Part shown: piece after piece, positions 43,901 to 58,900 of the stretch
Layout of the letters: each line of letters opens with the position of its first letter
How positions within the stretch are numbered: the first letter of the stretch is position 1
The notes under the pieces: model-generated
Told to the model about the DNA's origin: nothing
Seen by the model: only the letters and a program-made list of their open reading frames with translations
Database searches by the model: none
NCBI RefSeq assembly: GCF_963678975.1
Contig: NC_089274.1
Span: 31,435,053 to 31,499,052 of the forward strand
DNA from: Dysidea avara
Taxonomy: Eukaryota; Porifera; Demospongiae; Dictyoceratida; Dysideidae
Direction: 5' to 3'
Length of the DNA: 64,000 nucleotides
Made by a program: the position numbers and the translations under genes

Positions 43901-46900
43901 ATAAGCATCGTTGTTTGAATCCTTTCACTAGAACGATTGAAACACTCTAACAGATCAGTCAACTGCATTAAAATGCTCTAATAGACCAGTCAGGAATGTT
44001 TTGTTAACTATCCCACCAGAGACCCACATTGATGGACTCTAACTGTCATAGATTAAGTAGCTAAGTCATCAATATTGTAAGTTAGCTACTCCTTTTGAAA
44101 ACCATAAACATTTTTAAATATTCAACAATTAAACATTAAATTGATACTGATGAAAACAGATTCACAAAGCACTCTAGTAAACTGACAGTGTCTATTATAG
44201 GCTTCAAAAAGTGCACCTACGTAAGAAGTCATAATGATGGGAGTATGCATGCAGCCAGGGCCGGAACCCATTGTCCAGCATTGGCCGGACCACTTTTCAG
44301 CTACTTGAATTTGAAAAAAGATCGAGATACTTTAATAGAGCAGTCATCATAATATCCTCTAATAGAACAGTCATCGCAATACTCTAATAGAGCATTTGGT
44401 ATAGAATATAGCCATGTTCTACTTAATCTAAGCCATTGCATCTATGTTAATTGTCCTCAAATCACTCAAAAGTTCAAGTGAATCATCTGCATTACACTGC
44501 ATTGGGCTAATTTATCACACATGTATGTGCATTAGCAATTACAATCTCAATGACTTCTGTATCTCAAATAATGAAGCTTTCACTGAAATTTTGAAAGTAA
44601 AATTAGCTATGAAATTGAATTAATTGGTACTGTAGTACAAAATTACCAGGATATATCCTTAATGTTAACAAAAGGAGAAAGAGGCTTTGCAAGTAAAATA
44701 GCTTCCAGATGCCATTTCAGAGCATCTATTTTCAAAAATTTTCCTGCGGGAGCATGCCCCCAGATCCCCCTAATTTGACATGCTGAGTGTGCTTAGCACA
44801 TGTAGTTGAGTATCACATGATCTAAAAATCAAATCAGATCAATAAGAAGTAGTATGACCTCCATTGCAGTCCATGGATGGCCAGACCACTCAAAATCTCT
44901 GGGCTCCGGCCCTGCCTGCAGCACTGGTATGCTTGTCACGCTGAAGTGGCAAAAGCAGTCCCCATGCATGACTGCTCATATTGTCCTTAGTCTTCTCAAT
45001 GGAGCCATGCACCTACAAATCCTGCAGCTACCACATATTTATCATGTGACTTTTTCCTGAAGTTGTAGGCACAACTTCCTACATCTATTTTGCAGGCACT
45101 GTCAGTTAATTAGAATTCTTTGTGAACTTATTCATGCTGTAATGGTTAAATTTTATGGTTTCAAGGGAGTAGCTAACTTGATGACTTAGCACCTAATCTA
45201 TGACAGCTAGCTATAGCCCATCAATTCACAGGCTATCAATGTGGGGTCCCTTGTGGGATAGTTAACAAAACATTCTTGACTGCTCTATTAGAGTATTTTA
45301 ATGTAGGTGACTGCTCTATTAGAGAGTGCTTCAATCGTTTTAACAAAAGAATCCAAATAATGCTGCAAAGAAATATTGTGCTGTAAAATCCAACCTATAT
45401 CCAAACTCTATATTGCATGATGACCTTTATCTAGCATTTTCCATTGGTTGTTCCCGTTCTCGTTTTCCATTCCTGTTTTCCTCAAATTCTACTTACCCTG
45501 AGGTTTGTGTACTCTTGGTATCTTAGTGAACCCAATTATACCAAGGGACCATTGTAAAACAGAAGTTTAGTGGAAATTTTGATAATTTTACTGACTGTAG
45601 AAAAGTGTTCTAAGTACTATAAAATTCAGGCTTATGAGTTTCTTGCAGATCTGGCACATAATTAATAGACTTACTTTTAGCAAATTTCTACTTTCAGTAT
45701 TTACACTACATGTGGATACTTTATCAAATGTATCGGTAAATGTGGTTTCATCCTCAGGACTTTCTGTATTATCTTGCACAGTTTGGTGACGATTTTTGTC
45801 TAAAGGGAATTTATTTGCATTATGATTAAGTCAACATGTAACATAAACTACACTATGCACCTAATAATGGTGTTCTTGTGTGATCATCAGTAATGACTGA
45901 ACCAGTATTATCATCACATTCATCTTCTTCATTGAATATAGACTTTCTAAGACATACCAAAACATAGTTTACAGAATACAATATATAAGCTGAGCACATC
46001 TATACTTAAGATGTCTAGATAAATGAGCTTCCTACATGCAGTAAGGTTAATAATTAAACAACTTACTGAATGCGCAGCTTTATGTTGTCTGGTGGTTTAT
46101 TGTGCACAGCCTAATTGAGAACACAGTAGTATGTAAGTGTTATAGCTACCCAAATGTATATATTGTTGTCTTGTAATACAGTCTATGTAATTTATCTGTA
46201 TTTGTGACTATGAAAGCATTATTGGTAACCTGAAAAATTGGTTTGTGAGCACCAACAGGTACTTCTGAAAACTATTAAGAAATTTTCACTATCTTATTCA
46301 ACTGTTTTAAACTGTATACTTTTGTTCTATTCATGATGCTAAGTTTGATATATAGGTCATATACACTAGACATTAAAATAATAAGATTTTCAAATAAGGA
46401 ACAGGGATCGTTGAAAATATAACCCACAAAACAAGAAGGGATTGCTGGTGTAAATCAACAATGTTCGTGGTTACATTGAGTACAGCCACAAATCCCTATT
46501 TTGACTCTGTTTACTTTTCATGGCACTTCCTAGTCTATTTTGACTCTGTTTACTTTTCATGGCACTTCCTAGTAAATAGGGATTTGTGAGTGTATTTGAT
46601 GTAACCACGAGCCTTGTTGATGTACACCAGCAATCCGTTCTGAGTTTTTAAGTGATTTTCTTTTAATATGTTTAGTTTTTAAAAATCCATTTATGGATTG
46701 ACTTGTTAGATATCATAATAGCTATATAGACTTTGATACTAGTGATTAGAAGCACATGTGCAAGATGCTACATAGACACTGATACCATAAAATTAAAGAG
46801 ATGCATTCATTACCACACTACACATGAAGAATGCAGTTCTACCACAGTTGAGGTCAATATACTTCACAGCATAGTGACTAAACTAGTCAGAATGCTTCAC

Positions 46901-49900
46901 ATAGTAACAAGAGTATATAATGGGGAAGGAGAGTATCGAACTATGCTATATGTTGTGAAAACTGAGCCCATAAAGTCCTATGGCATTGTTCAAAGGGCTC
47001 GGTGATTTGTGTTGATTGGTGACTAATTCTAAGTGGGCGCACTTTGTACATATGACTACTGAGTGAAATAACGGTGTACTCGAGAAAAGTATGGCACATT
47101 ATGCAGAAGAACTCGCCATACAAAGAGAAAAACAGAAGCAGCTAACCTGGTAAACAAACATCGAGGTTTCATCATGCTCGAGCGAGGTCGATATTTCATC
47201 ATGGTACAGATTTCATCATGGTCGCCATCCCATGCCTCGCCTTGACAGTTCTACTAGTTAAAAGTGACACGTCTAGATGGAATTTCAGCCATTGCGATTC
47301 CATACGGACCACCCATTAAAACATTTAAGGTGTTAAATCTGAGCAATCAACAGCGGTCAGGTTTACGAGAAGAAACAAAGGTACTGTATGCGGGTTACTT
47401 TACAGGCTCATTTTTCACAGCCTATAGCACAGTTTGACACTCTCCCTCCCCTTTATATACTCTTGATAGTAAGGTTACTATCAAAAATTCTATTGTTTGT
47501 CTGTGCCATAATTTTATTTGATTAGATACATCAAATTATATAAGTAAAACAAACTATTATATGATGTAAGTAAAACAAACTAGTAAAAATTAACTAGAGA
47601 CAGGTGGTAATAACCAAGGTGAAGTGGTAATACACCAACTCTCATAACAGTGTGCTACTAAACCAGAATTCAATTAATTTCTAGCATGGCTACGTCTACG
47701 AATGACCCGTAATCACAAAACAAGCACCATAATGAAAATAACGATATGATATAATATTGATATAATTATCGAAATATTCTAATAGAACAGTCAATGATTG
47801 CTCTATCAGTGATCTCTTTCTTAGATAGAAGCTTCTCTATTACCAGTGCTATAAAATACAAGAATCCATTCAAATACATGTGTACATTAAGTGTTGCTGT
47901 TATGGCTAAAGCGGGTCTTCTAAAAACACTGGTTTAAGTATAAAGAACTGCACTACTTAAACAATCTGCTATACCAGCCATCTTGACAATTTTTTGCATT
48001 TTGGTGCCTAATTGTCTGGGTAGTGTAATAGAGGCCACACCACAGGTATCCAGGTAGAGATGTGCTTTGTGACAGTACTTCTGTTCTCCATACTATATTA
48101 GAACACGCTAGCTAATTGTCACATCAGTAAAATGCATCTATAGTTTATCAACACACTGTGTACACAAATACAGAAATATGTATACACAGTGAATGCAGAA
48201 TCGGTATCAGCTCTGTGAAGTACAGATATTCTTACAACTATTAGCTGTTATGTTAGCTATTACCAGTCACAAGTAGCCATTACCACTTCATGGTATTGTG
48301 ATACAGTATCATATTGAACAGTTCATTGATGGTGATACATGATACCCAAAATGCACTGTGTAGCAGAACCCTACTCACCTAGTTTGCACAAGCATGTGTT
48401 TTGAGAAAAACAAAATTTTGGTAAAATTATGCATGCTACAAAGATAAAAATACACAATTTTAATTGAGCAAGGAAGTAACCAAATTTGCCTGCTCATGGA
48501 GAATTTACTTTGTTTCAGTAGTCCCAATCCACACAGAAACAGCCAAGCTGTGAAAAGGTGCAGTCTTAAAAGCCTTGGTAAATGTGAAATCAAAAGTGGC
48601 GGCCAAGAAATGGCTACAATGATAATGGCTGTGTGCATTGTTAAAATTTATTAACATCATTGCAGCCATTTCTTGGCAGATTCACAACTTTTTACCCAGT
48701 ATTTTTAAGGCCACACCCTTTTCACAGCTTAGTTGTTTTTGGAACTGCTGGAACAAATCAAATTCTCTATGAGCAGGTACATAGGGTTACTTCCCTTGCT
48801 CAATTAAAACATTGGGTACTTTTTTCTTTGTAGCATGCATAATTTAACATCATTGCAGCCATTTCTTGGCTGCCACTTTTGATTTCACAACTTTTTACCC
48901 AGGCTTTTTAAGGCTGCACCTTTTTCACAGCTTGGCTGTTTTTGTGTGGACATCACTTCTTTTTGTAATTGCAAGTTGGCCCTGACACTTCCTTTTAACT
49001 CACCTTTGAACTTTTCATTATAGTCTGCATGGCTATATGTATTTACAAAGAACTGAATTTTGAAGGAACAAAGATAGCTGTGCAGATTCGACTCATGGGA
49101 GATGCCCTACCCTGAGGTAATTTCCACAGCAGAAATGATTAATTACCATTTAAGCACTATCGAGCTACGGATACATGAAAACGGTATTTTCTTGGTTCCA
49201 TAAAATGAGTATGTCGCCTGCCCACACCAGCTGTACTTGGCCGCATGATGCACTGGCTATTTTTAAATTTTGTAGTACTCTAATAGAGCACACATATTTT
49301 CTGAGCACTTCAATACAACACATATAGAATGTTTTAGAATCCACTGATAGATCTACAAGTGATCATTCTAGTGTACTAAACTGGAACTTTCATTTATAAG
49401 GTAGAAATTAAGTGAGGTGAGCAACTGACAGCAGTGGAAGAGTAGTAAGGGCTTGGGTACATATGTGTGGAGCTCCCTGGTTCAAAATCTGGAGAATTGT
49501 TTTCCGACATTTTTTGTGCATGTTTTTTTACATTTTAGTGACTGTTCTACTATAGTATCTTGATCTCGCTTTTATCACATGTTTGATTTTGCTTTATATC
49601 TCCATAGCTAATACTCTCAATACTTTCAAACCACAAAAGGTTTGTACTATGATAGTAACTTCATGCACAGTCTGATTTTTAAGTTATTCCGTCAAGTGGA
49701 TTACCCTGTTGGCATGACAACAAATAGTTTTTGCAATTTTCAAAATCACATATAATTCCGTTGTTCTTAGTTTGATATCTATCAAAATTGAGCTGTACAT
49801 GTGCTGCATTATGCTCTTACCAAAGCATGAGTGAATTATAGCGAGTGGAGTGAAAAGAAGAAAAAAGAAGCAGAAAATGAAGAAAAATACGAAGAAAATA

Positions 49901-52900
49901 AGACAAATTTTGAAGGCGCATGTCTCAGTGATGGTTGGGCCAATTTAACTAAAAGTTGAAATAGGAGGTGCCCTACCCTGAGGGAGTTTTCACAGCAAAA
50001 CTGGTTAATTTCTGTTGAGGCACTATTGAGCTACGAATGCATTAAAACAGCATTTCTTGTAAATACATACTTGTCTGTTGCATGTCCGCACTAGCTGTAC
50101 TTAGCCGCAAGACACACTATCGTGTGTCCTGATGGTATGTGTGCCATAGATGTAAACAAAATTGTTATCATTTCTTCATAAAAAACACCTTCACACATGT
50201 GTCTATATAGATAAAACTGTACCTTGATTATTTACAAATTCACGGTGAACATTATTTATAATTTCAAAACTATTCACTGTAATAGGCTAAAACTCGGATA
50301 ACCCATTCCTTGGACACAGTAGATGATGCTGAGAGCATAAAAAATATTCAGAAATTGTGCAAACTAGGCAGGTTGGTCACACATTAGCTATTTTAGCAGA
50401 CAACAGTCACAGTGATTTGGATAAGTAGCTTTTTTTTGTAGCTAAACGTCTCAGTGGTACTGTATTGTCTATTTTGTGTAATGGAAAGAATACTGCACGA
50501 AAACTATGTTTACAGTTGTTGTGAATGTAAAGTGACTCTGCAGCATGTACATGTACACTTTAGGAGTACTCATTATGACCTGGAAGACTAAGATGGCATA
50601 GACAAAACCAAATGTGCCTGAATACATGTTTAGTTCTGATTGGATGTAGAAGTGCAGAATGAATTAACCTGTGTGACTGAATAATAAGCTACTGGGAAGC
50701 AGTCTTTCTTCACGCATATGCATGCACACACAGTGCTGTATGCACATCTTATAGTTTTAACTAATTTTATGAATATTAAGAAATGCGGTCGAGATTATGT
50801 CATGAATTAATGTTTGAGAAAACTACAAGGCCTAAGGTTACATACTCAGCAGAAATACAATTCATGTTGAATATACACAAGTGTATAATAGGTCCTGTCA
50901 TGTTGATGAATGAACAAATATGTTGTTCTATATAGTGTCCATCATGAAACATCGGCAACCATGTTCAATATAAGTCGTGTAACCCGCCTACTTATTGAGC
51001 AATGTAATGGGATGTTGCTTGGAGGTTAGTTTGTATTTACTTAACTCATGTTTGTTAGTCTTGTTTCCAGGTGAAAGGCATAGCTAGGCTACTTTTTCTT
51101 GTTTTTGGGTGGAGGAAAAGGCCATATACAGCATTTCCTGGTAGGCCATTGTGCGAAGAAGGTGCATCTTTAGCTGGTAAGTAATCAGTTTGTGTGAAGA
51201 TAGATAGCATTAAACCTTAAGCCTTTTCCAAAACATACAAAGCTATATTAATTGGATCCATTGCCATTCATCCCATGCAATCTGATGGAGAGAATCAACC
51301 AAACATACACAAAAATGCCATTAAGCTGAAAGCTAATTATTGTGTGGTAGTGCACCTATCCTGGCTATCTGTACTGGTGTTAAAGTGCAACTATTATTGT
51401 GCCTATCCATACTTCTTCAACCATCATATAATTTTATTAGTTGATTACTAGGTTGTAGGCTAGAACTGCTTTATGGAACATCTTAGTATAGTAGTGGTGG
51501 AGGGGCAGATGCATGACCTGTCTCAGTACGACTGCTGAGCAACTATTCTGATGGTCACTCTATTCACCTGGGCTGGAAGTTGTTTGAATGAACAGGCCCT
51601 TTCAGTTGTCTTGAAACAGGATGAAGTAATAAAATCTTCTCGTCAGAGAAACTACTCACTCGAGTATTCAGTAGACTATCCAATCACTCGCTGATTAATT
51701 TCATTTGGTGGCAAGTGGTTGGGTCAGTTAGTTCAGAGGAACATGTAGCTGTCAAGTATCAGTCTGTCTATTATAAGTAACAAATCTCTTTGTCAATTGC
51801 AGTCCAGGCATTGGCAAAAGTTGAAGTGACAACCTAGCTGCTGTATCAGCAGTCTTGAAGTATCACGTGACTACCAGTGCGTCAATTGGAATATATAAGC
51901 GCCGCGCTCCTTCAGCAGTGTAAGCGCTTTCTGAAATAATTTTGTGGTGTCTAAATACCGTATAGCTGGTAATTTTCGAAAGGTTTTTATTTTCGGATAT
52001 TTCGAAGAGGCCCTTCTCTTCGAAAATAAATTCCCACAAGTGAAAGCAACTGTCCAACTTTCGGTGATTCGTTCGTGTATTCCTCGAGTTTTAGCTCAGT
52101 TTTGCTGATGATAATGGGTAAACTGTATCATTACTGTACCAATAACCAGAAAACAGGTGATCCAGAATGGGAATTGATGCCGTCTGCTCTAGAATCTATG
52201 GTAGGATAGCTAGCTATGATCGAGCGTGATCGTGCCAGTGAATTCACTCCACCCAAGACTCCCTCACTCTTCTCTCCAGTACACAGGAATGGAGATTATT
52301 CCATCAGTAAGTCAGTTTTCGGCAAACATTCATGCATCTTCATAATTTGTGACACCAATTTCCATTTTTTTGAAATCCATCCGGAGTTTAAAATATGCAC
52401 TCTTCGAAATTAAAATCTTTCGAAATTCAGATTTTGCTTCTTGTGCGAAAATTTCTGTTTTGAAAATAACCCGCTACACGGTATGCTGCTCAGGAAAAAG
52501 TGTTGATACGGAAAATTAATGCCTTGATATGGTTTTGATGTTTGAAGAAGACAACCATCCTGATTGAAGATAAAAGGAAAGGTAAGGCCCAGAGGGAACA
52601 CACTCGTCGGAATCACAAAAGACACATTCCACTGGTCAGTTTGATAATGTGGCGTAAAATGGTGGCCATGCACTGCTTCATTTGGTCTCTAGGCTTGCGA
52701 ATGTGGTCAGGCAGTGAGGCAGGAAGTGAGGCAGACTAAATTTCGAGTCGAGTGTTTACCTTGCTGAGTAAACAAACAGAACATGGTAGCTACAGTTACT
52801 CCAATCAGTATAGCTATAGAAAACAACGCGCTGTGACCATGCCTCTTAATGTCAATTGAGATCAACAGTACAATCAAAATACTGTATTAAAGTAGTCACC

Positions 52901-55900
52901 CTAATACAGTGGATATATTTATGTGCAATGTTCTGATAGAACAGTCACACATGTGCTTATCACAAAAAGTAGTAATTTCTAGGGGTCTAAGCAATGAGAA
53001 GTATGGTATATTACAACATGTAACACTTTCACACCTCAGATCAAAGGAGCCACCAGGGCTACATTTTGAAATGTAGACCGGGCTACAACTGGGCAGTGAT
53101 TATATAGACGTTGAGGCTGAAATTGATTGCGAGGATCGATTAATACTCACTTGATTAGGATGCACGACTTGGATTTTACCGTGAAAACCACTCAGACGGA
53201 GAGCGTTTTGTTATCCTTGCCATCCTATGAGTTGAAAAACGTTGGGCTAAGGTGAAAACTAGTGTTATAGCTTATTCATCGATTGTTTCCGCACAGTTTC
53301 GAATATGGACACACCCCCATCACAAAGCTATCACTCTGCACAGAGTAACCACTCTACAAGCAAGCTTACCTGTTTAGGCCTTTAGTGAACTCCATCCTTT
53401 TTCCATAAACGATTCGCACTGATTAAAACAGCAAACTCGCATAACTGAAGTTCTCTGTGATATCTCTAGGATATGTCCGTTCATTGTAACCAGAACGAAC
53501 ATATATATGACTGCCAAGCCTGAACGAACATTATGTCCGTTCATAATCAAAAATTTTAGGTATGCATATATAATACAGCCAGTGGCTGCACTTGTATTGG
53601 CTTGGGTGATTGATCGCCCTGTACAGGCTATCAGCCTGATAAGTGTTACATACTGTATTATCTGTAACATGGGGAATTCGGGTTTTGCCTGATATGTATG
53701 CCCTCTGCCCTCGGGCTTGCGGCCCTCAGGCAGTCGGGCATACATATCAGGCAAAGCCCTCATGCCCGTGTTACAACTATTACATAGCTATGTGCTACTT
53801 TGGCATTGAAAAAAAATGATAGCATGCTGTTGTAGGGATTCTCCTACATAGTTATGTTGTAAAATACCATCATTCATATTACTCTTGCTTCACAACATTG
53901 AATCACTTGGATCCCTACTTCATTTTCAAAATAATTATTTTTAATAAATTTTATACATAATGAAATTATAATTGGTACAGTTTACAAGTATAAATGTATG
54001 TACCTTTCTTTGTGGAACAGGACTTGCAGCAAGTTGCTTTCTTAAGGCATGGAACTGTAAACACACATAACAATATAATAAACTAGTATAAAGATTATCT
54101 AAGATGGAAGTTCCCTTTTCTTGGCAGTCACAACTATGTAGCACTGTGTCAATATATTATATCTTTATTATTATTATCAGTAAGCATGCTCATGTAAATA
54201 TGGTAGCACTGAATTGAAGCATGCGGTTTGATGTCAACTGTGATATGCTTTTTTGCAAAGTACAAAGTTACTTGCAAGCAAGACAAAATGTAAGTGAAGC
54301 AGGATCACTGCCTTTCCTCACCTTTTTAAGGGGCACATGGTAAGCATGTACTGAATATAATTTTCTTGTTCATCAAAGTACTGTGGCAGATTTACACGTA
54401 ATAGGGTTTTAGGCTTGTGTTTAGACGTAAAACAAGGTAGATTGTCACCTGAACTATATACAAACTTAAATCTATACCGGTATATTGTCTGGTTCTGCAA
54501 AAATCTGACATAGTAGTGCAAGCCTAAGTTTTACAGTTGAAGGGATTAATTACAATTGGTAAAATCCAAATCTTCTATTTAAATGCTTAGTTCTTTATTT
54601 GGATACAATATTTCCTACAACGAGTTTGAAAATTGACTGTTAGACCAACAAACACTTATAATATGAGCATTTGTTTATGCCACATTGAAGAGATGTGATT
54701 GATGTTTTTTTCTTCACTGATTTCATCTTTGTGGCAAAGAAGGAAAACTTTACAATAGTAGACTTGCTCCATGTATCATTGCATTCATAAGTTTATGTCG
54801 CCAGTTACAACTGTTCCAATGATTTATTTTCCCCATATTTCCTGTACAATTAAATCTTTTTGCCTGCAGAGCTGTAACTCCAAAAGTTCTCACCATATGA
54901 AGCTAATAAAATAAATAGATCATAAAGAATTTGAAAATTGCATTGGATTTTGGCCACATATGGGCAAAAGTAGGGATTAAAATTGTGCATCATGTGATTA
55001 TTTCCCTTGTTTACGCATTGTTTATTGTAATGATCTCCATGGTCTAGTATTGGCCTGATCACTTTTCAGCTGCTGAATTTGTAAAAAGGTTGGGATACTC
55101 TAGCCATCGCTATATAATAGAAGAGTCCTTGTGACACTCAAATAGAGCATTCAGCATAGAATATAGCCACTGTTTTATTACACTCAGCTTGGTCTATGCC
55201 ATTACATCTATGATGATTATCTTCAAATTACTTTCCCACAGACCCTTAGCTTTGCATGCTAAGCACATGCAGTTGAGTATTACAAGAAAGCAGATAATCT
55301 CTGATTTAAATATCACATTATATTAATAAAAGTAGTGTGTATGACTACAACCTCCATTGCAGTCCTTGGATGGTCTGACCACTCAAAATAGCCCTGATAA
55401 TCTCTACTAGTTTGTAAATTTCATACACTTGTTTGTTAATATTTTTGTAACATATTTCATAACTAGTAAACTAGTGCATACTGCATCAAAGAAAAGAGTG
55501 ACACCAGACATATCAGATAATTATGATCTGTTGGGCGAAAAATGGCCATTGTTGCAGAATTTTATTTTACTATCAAACGTAATGAAATAAACTGGCTAAA
55601 AAAATGTGTGCTACATAAAATATTGTATACATTTAATTGTTGCAGAATGCACTGAAACAAAGCTCAAATCATTAAAACCTATACACAAACAGATTCACCT
55701 GTTTATGGGGAGTACAAAAATTTTGTTTAGTGTTTAAGGCACAAGAGCTATGTATGTTTTTTATGGTGCAGTAGAAATTAAGTTAATTGTTATCATATCA
55801 TTGTTGGAATGACCTTCTTCTTTGTGTGCATGGAGATGTACAGGGGAAACACTATAGCTTGATCGATTGTACCATACGCACTAAGCAAACCCCATCTTCT

Positions 55901-58900
55901 TTGCTTGTTTCAGTAGTTAGTTATAATCAATTACATAAGCAATTGTAATTTATTTGCTGGATGGTTGCTGTACAAATTGAATATGCTCCTGCTCCAATTG
56001 CCTAGCGCTGTAACTCCAAGACTGTTAGAAAACAGAGAAGCAATAAAATGGAATTTGAGGAATGTGCAAAAATGCCCAGTTTTTGCTCAGCCGGTCACAA
56101 TTATTGTGCGCCTTAGTTAACATGTGTCAAAGAGTTTAAAACAACTTGTTCACTTCAGATATTTCAATTCATTATCAGCTATGTTTCTACTTATTCACAC
56201 AATGCTTCATACATAGAACAGCACAAGAAGCTCATCTACAACCAATCGCACTCCCTTCAAATGTAGTAAAAATTCTGGACAATTCCAATTACAAATGTGA
56301 TAGCTAGTACATAAATCTGTTGAATTTCATATGCATATAATATCCTACTTTGATTGCTACAGTGCATAGTTACCAGTATGTCAAATTTCTAATAGATCAT
56401 TTTGGCATGTGTTATAATTGCTCCTATACATGTACGTATATACCTCATCAGGATTCATGATGGTGACATCTTGAATATGAGAGCTCCAATTGGAATTTAA
56501 AATACCTCGATGAAATTTCTAGCATTGAAATGTATGTGTATTAAATTAGAACACATTCATATGGCCACACATATAAGTATGCGTTACATATTGTCATAAA
56601 CAACAACAATATGTTTTCTGAAATAAATTCCATAGTTTAGACTATTGTAATAAAAACTCCCACATATTTTTTTCAAAATGGGTATAAAAAAGCAAGACTG
56701 CCCTCTCACTACAAAGAGATTCTACTTGAGTCAACAACATCAGTAACACAATGTCAAAATGATACATATATCTGATATCTTTTATGTGCATTGCATGTCG
56801 TATACTCCTACACTAGGATATTTTGATCTATAATTCAATGTACACGTGCTATCCAATGTATGCAATTAGCATTCTTACATGTACTTATAATAGATACACA
56901 ATGTACGTACCTTTTGATCTATTCTAAAATAGAAAATCAAGAAAAATGAGAAATATAGTAAATGTTACACATGCACATTGTGACTGTAGACAAGGAACAA
57001 ATACAATGTTTATACTTATACTAGCAAAAGTAGACGAAACATATCTATGAGCGTAAGGAAGTCGATTCCTCCATATAGTGGTTATGACAATACATTTCTA
57101 CCTTTGCAAAAACAATTTTATTACAAGTATTTCTAGAAATAAATAGGCATAAATGTTTTTAAAAATCTCAGCAAACTATATAGGTATGTAGCCACAACCA
57201 GCTGTTAGTACACAACTACTTTAAGAACAGTATGACCTGTGTTGTGCAATGTTTAAGTAACTTACTGTGCTTCTGCAGTGGGTTTAAGTGAATCTCTATA
57301 AGACATCCATGCATTTGCTGGTTCAGAATCAGCCTAAAAGTGTTATACATTAAAAATGCCATATATACAGCTACACTGTACTTTTTGGCATACATTGTAC
57401 ATTATACGTATACAAGCCCACACACACACCATGGTGATGTCATAGCTGGCAGTTGGATATTGAGCACAAACACACTTTATGTAACAACTTTAAATAGGCT
57501 GTAGGACCAGGTGTCCTACAGACCTTCAGCACTTGTGCTGTAAAGCCTTAAGAAATAAATAAACACGCCAAACCACAGATAAGTATATAAACCTACCTGT
57601 GATCAGATAAACATTTAATTCTCTTACTACGGTTATCAAAATGTATAGAAAGCTTATTTTACAAAGTGTCAAGATCAATCATGGGAGGCAAAGCAGGAAA
57701 ATTAACAAAGGATGAAATTATTATGAGATGCTTAATAACAAGTTGAATGACTTTAAATACTTGTGAGTTTTGTTTGACATTTCTGTAAAAGTTTGAATGT
57801 TATGTGTTAACAGGTTGTGTCACTTATGTACCAAATCATATGAACCATGGCTTCTTTGGAGTATTGTATTTATAACAAGTACGCAAATAAAATTAGAATT
57901 TTCAACTAGAGTAGGGACCATAGCATATTGATAAAAGTACTGAAACAAGCTGAAGTAGTGCATGATATTAAATCAAAGTAAAACAATAAGAAGTGTTATA
58001 TGCCTACTATGCTCAAGATACCATAATAAAATGCACAGAAGGGATATAATTATCACTTCTTATTGTTTTACTGTGATTTAATATCGTGCACTACTCCAGC
58101 TTGCATCGATGTGCTATGGTCCCTACTCTAGTTGAAAATTCCAATTTTTTTGTATATTTTTTTATAAATAATTATTATGACTGGTGAACCCACGCATACC
58201 ACATCTGAAATGGTGCTGCGCACCCCAGCTATATCTATTATCATCTGAAAAGTGAAGTATCCATTACGCTTCATTGTCAGCTATGTTCAACCCGTTACAC
58301 TGCATTACGAATCAACAACTGTTCAAAAAGCACCACGCATACCGAAAGAAAGAAATGGCATCACTCACCTCAATTATATCAATTATCATCTGAAAAGTGA
58401 AGTATCCATTACGCTTTGTTGTCGGCTATGTTCAACTCGTTACACAGTATTACTAATGAACAATTGTTCAAAAAGCACCTGTGCAATCCACACATACCGA
58501 AAGAAAGAAATGGCGTCACTCGCCTCAATTATGTCAATTATCATCAGAAAAGTGAAGTATCCATTACGCTTCGTTGTCGGATATGTTTAACCCATTACAC
58601 AGCAGTATGAATCAAGAACTGTTTGAAAAGCACCTCTGTAGTCAAAAATAGCCACTATGAAAATATGGACGATTTCCGTTTCGAAGGGAAGCCATCACGT
58701 GCTACCTCCAAATCGACACTTTTTGCTGTCAGCGAAGATGAATGAGACACAAAGGAGGACACTGGTAAGTCCATGAAGAATGCATTGTATGTACTGTGGT
58801 ATGCCAAAAGGCACCTCTCGGGCTGAAGTGACATCAAACAATGAAAAAATCAAGCCCATAGCCTTAGCCGTTATCGAGTTATGTTTCTCTGAAGGCATCA

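Larger units (their letters stand above)
33777..45674 (-). other. Last intron of the SH3 gene
   Basis: 11.9 kb, GT-AG. It contains a SINE head, a hAT-like element, foldback D, the Ty3/gypsy copy, R3, composite 4 and a large foldback. In 33800-34950 I see no clear feature, and 36130-36450 is also blank. Confidence 0.75.
46272..54003 (-). other. Intron 7 of the SH3 gene
   Basis: 7.7 kb between exons g and h, with several foldback elements, body fragments of the composite family, R3 and a TIR element. In 46660-48370 and 50140-51480 I recognise no gene or defined element, apart from scattered TCTAATAGAACAGTC-type fragments of the composite family. Confidence 0.7.
54055..57265 (-). other. Introns between SH3 gene exons d and g
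   Basis: AT-rich DNA, apart from exons e and f. 55030-55400 is a second copy of the module at 44255-44920 (shared CCTCCATTGCAGTCC and GACCACTCAAAAT). I saw nothing else that I could name. Confidence 0.6.

Noticed and set aside
47091-47155. Short plus-strand frame MAHYAEELAIQREKQKQ with a possible GTAAAC donor
   Set aside because: It may be a first exon, but no continuation was found and the neighbourhood is repetitive.
48375-48638. Minus-strand exon-like frame with a good acceptor and donor
   Set aside because: The segment is repeated in inverted form at 48795-48845 as part of a foldback element.
53374-53763. 129-codon minus-strand frame
   Set aside because: It is carried mostly by the GC-rich palindrome and repeat sequence, with no recognisable domain.
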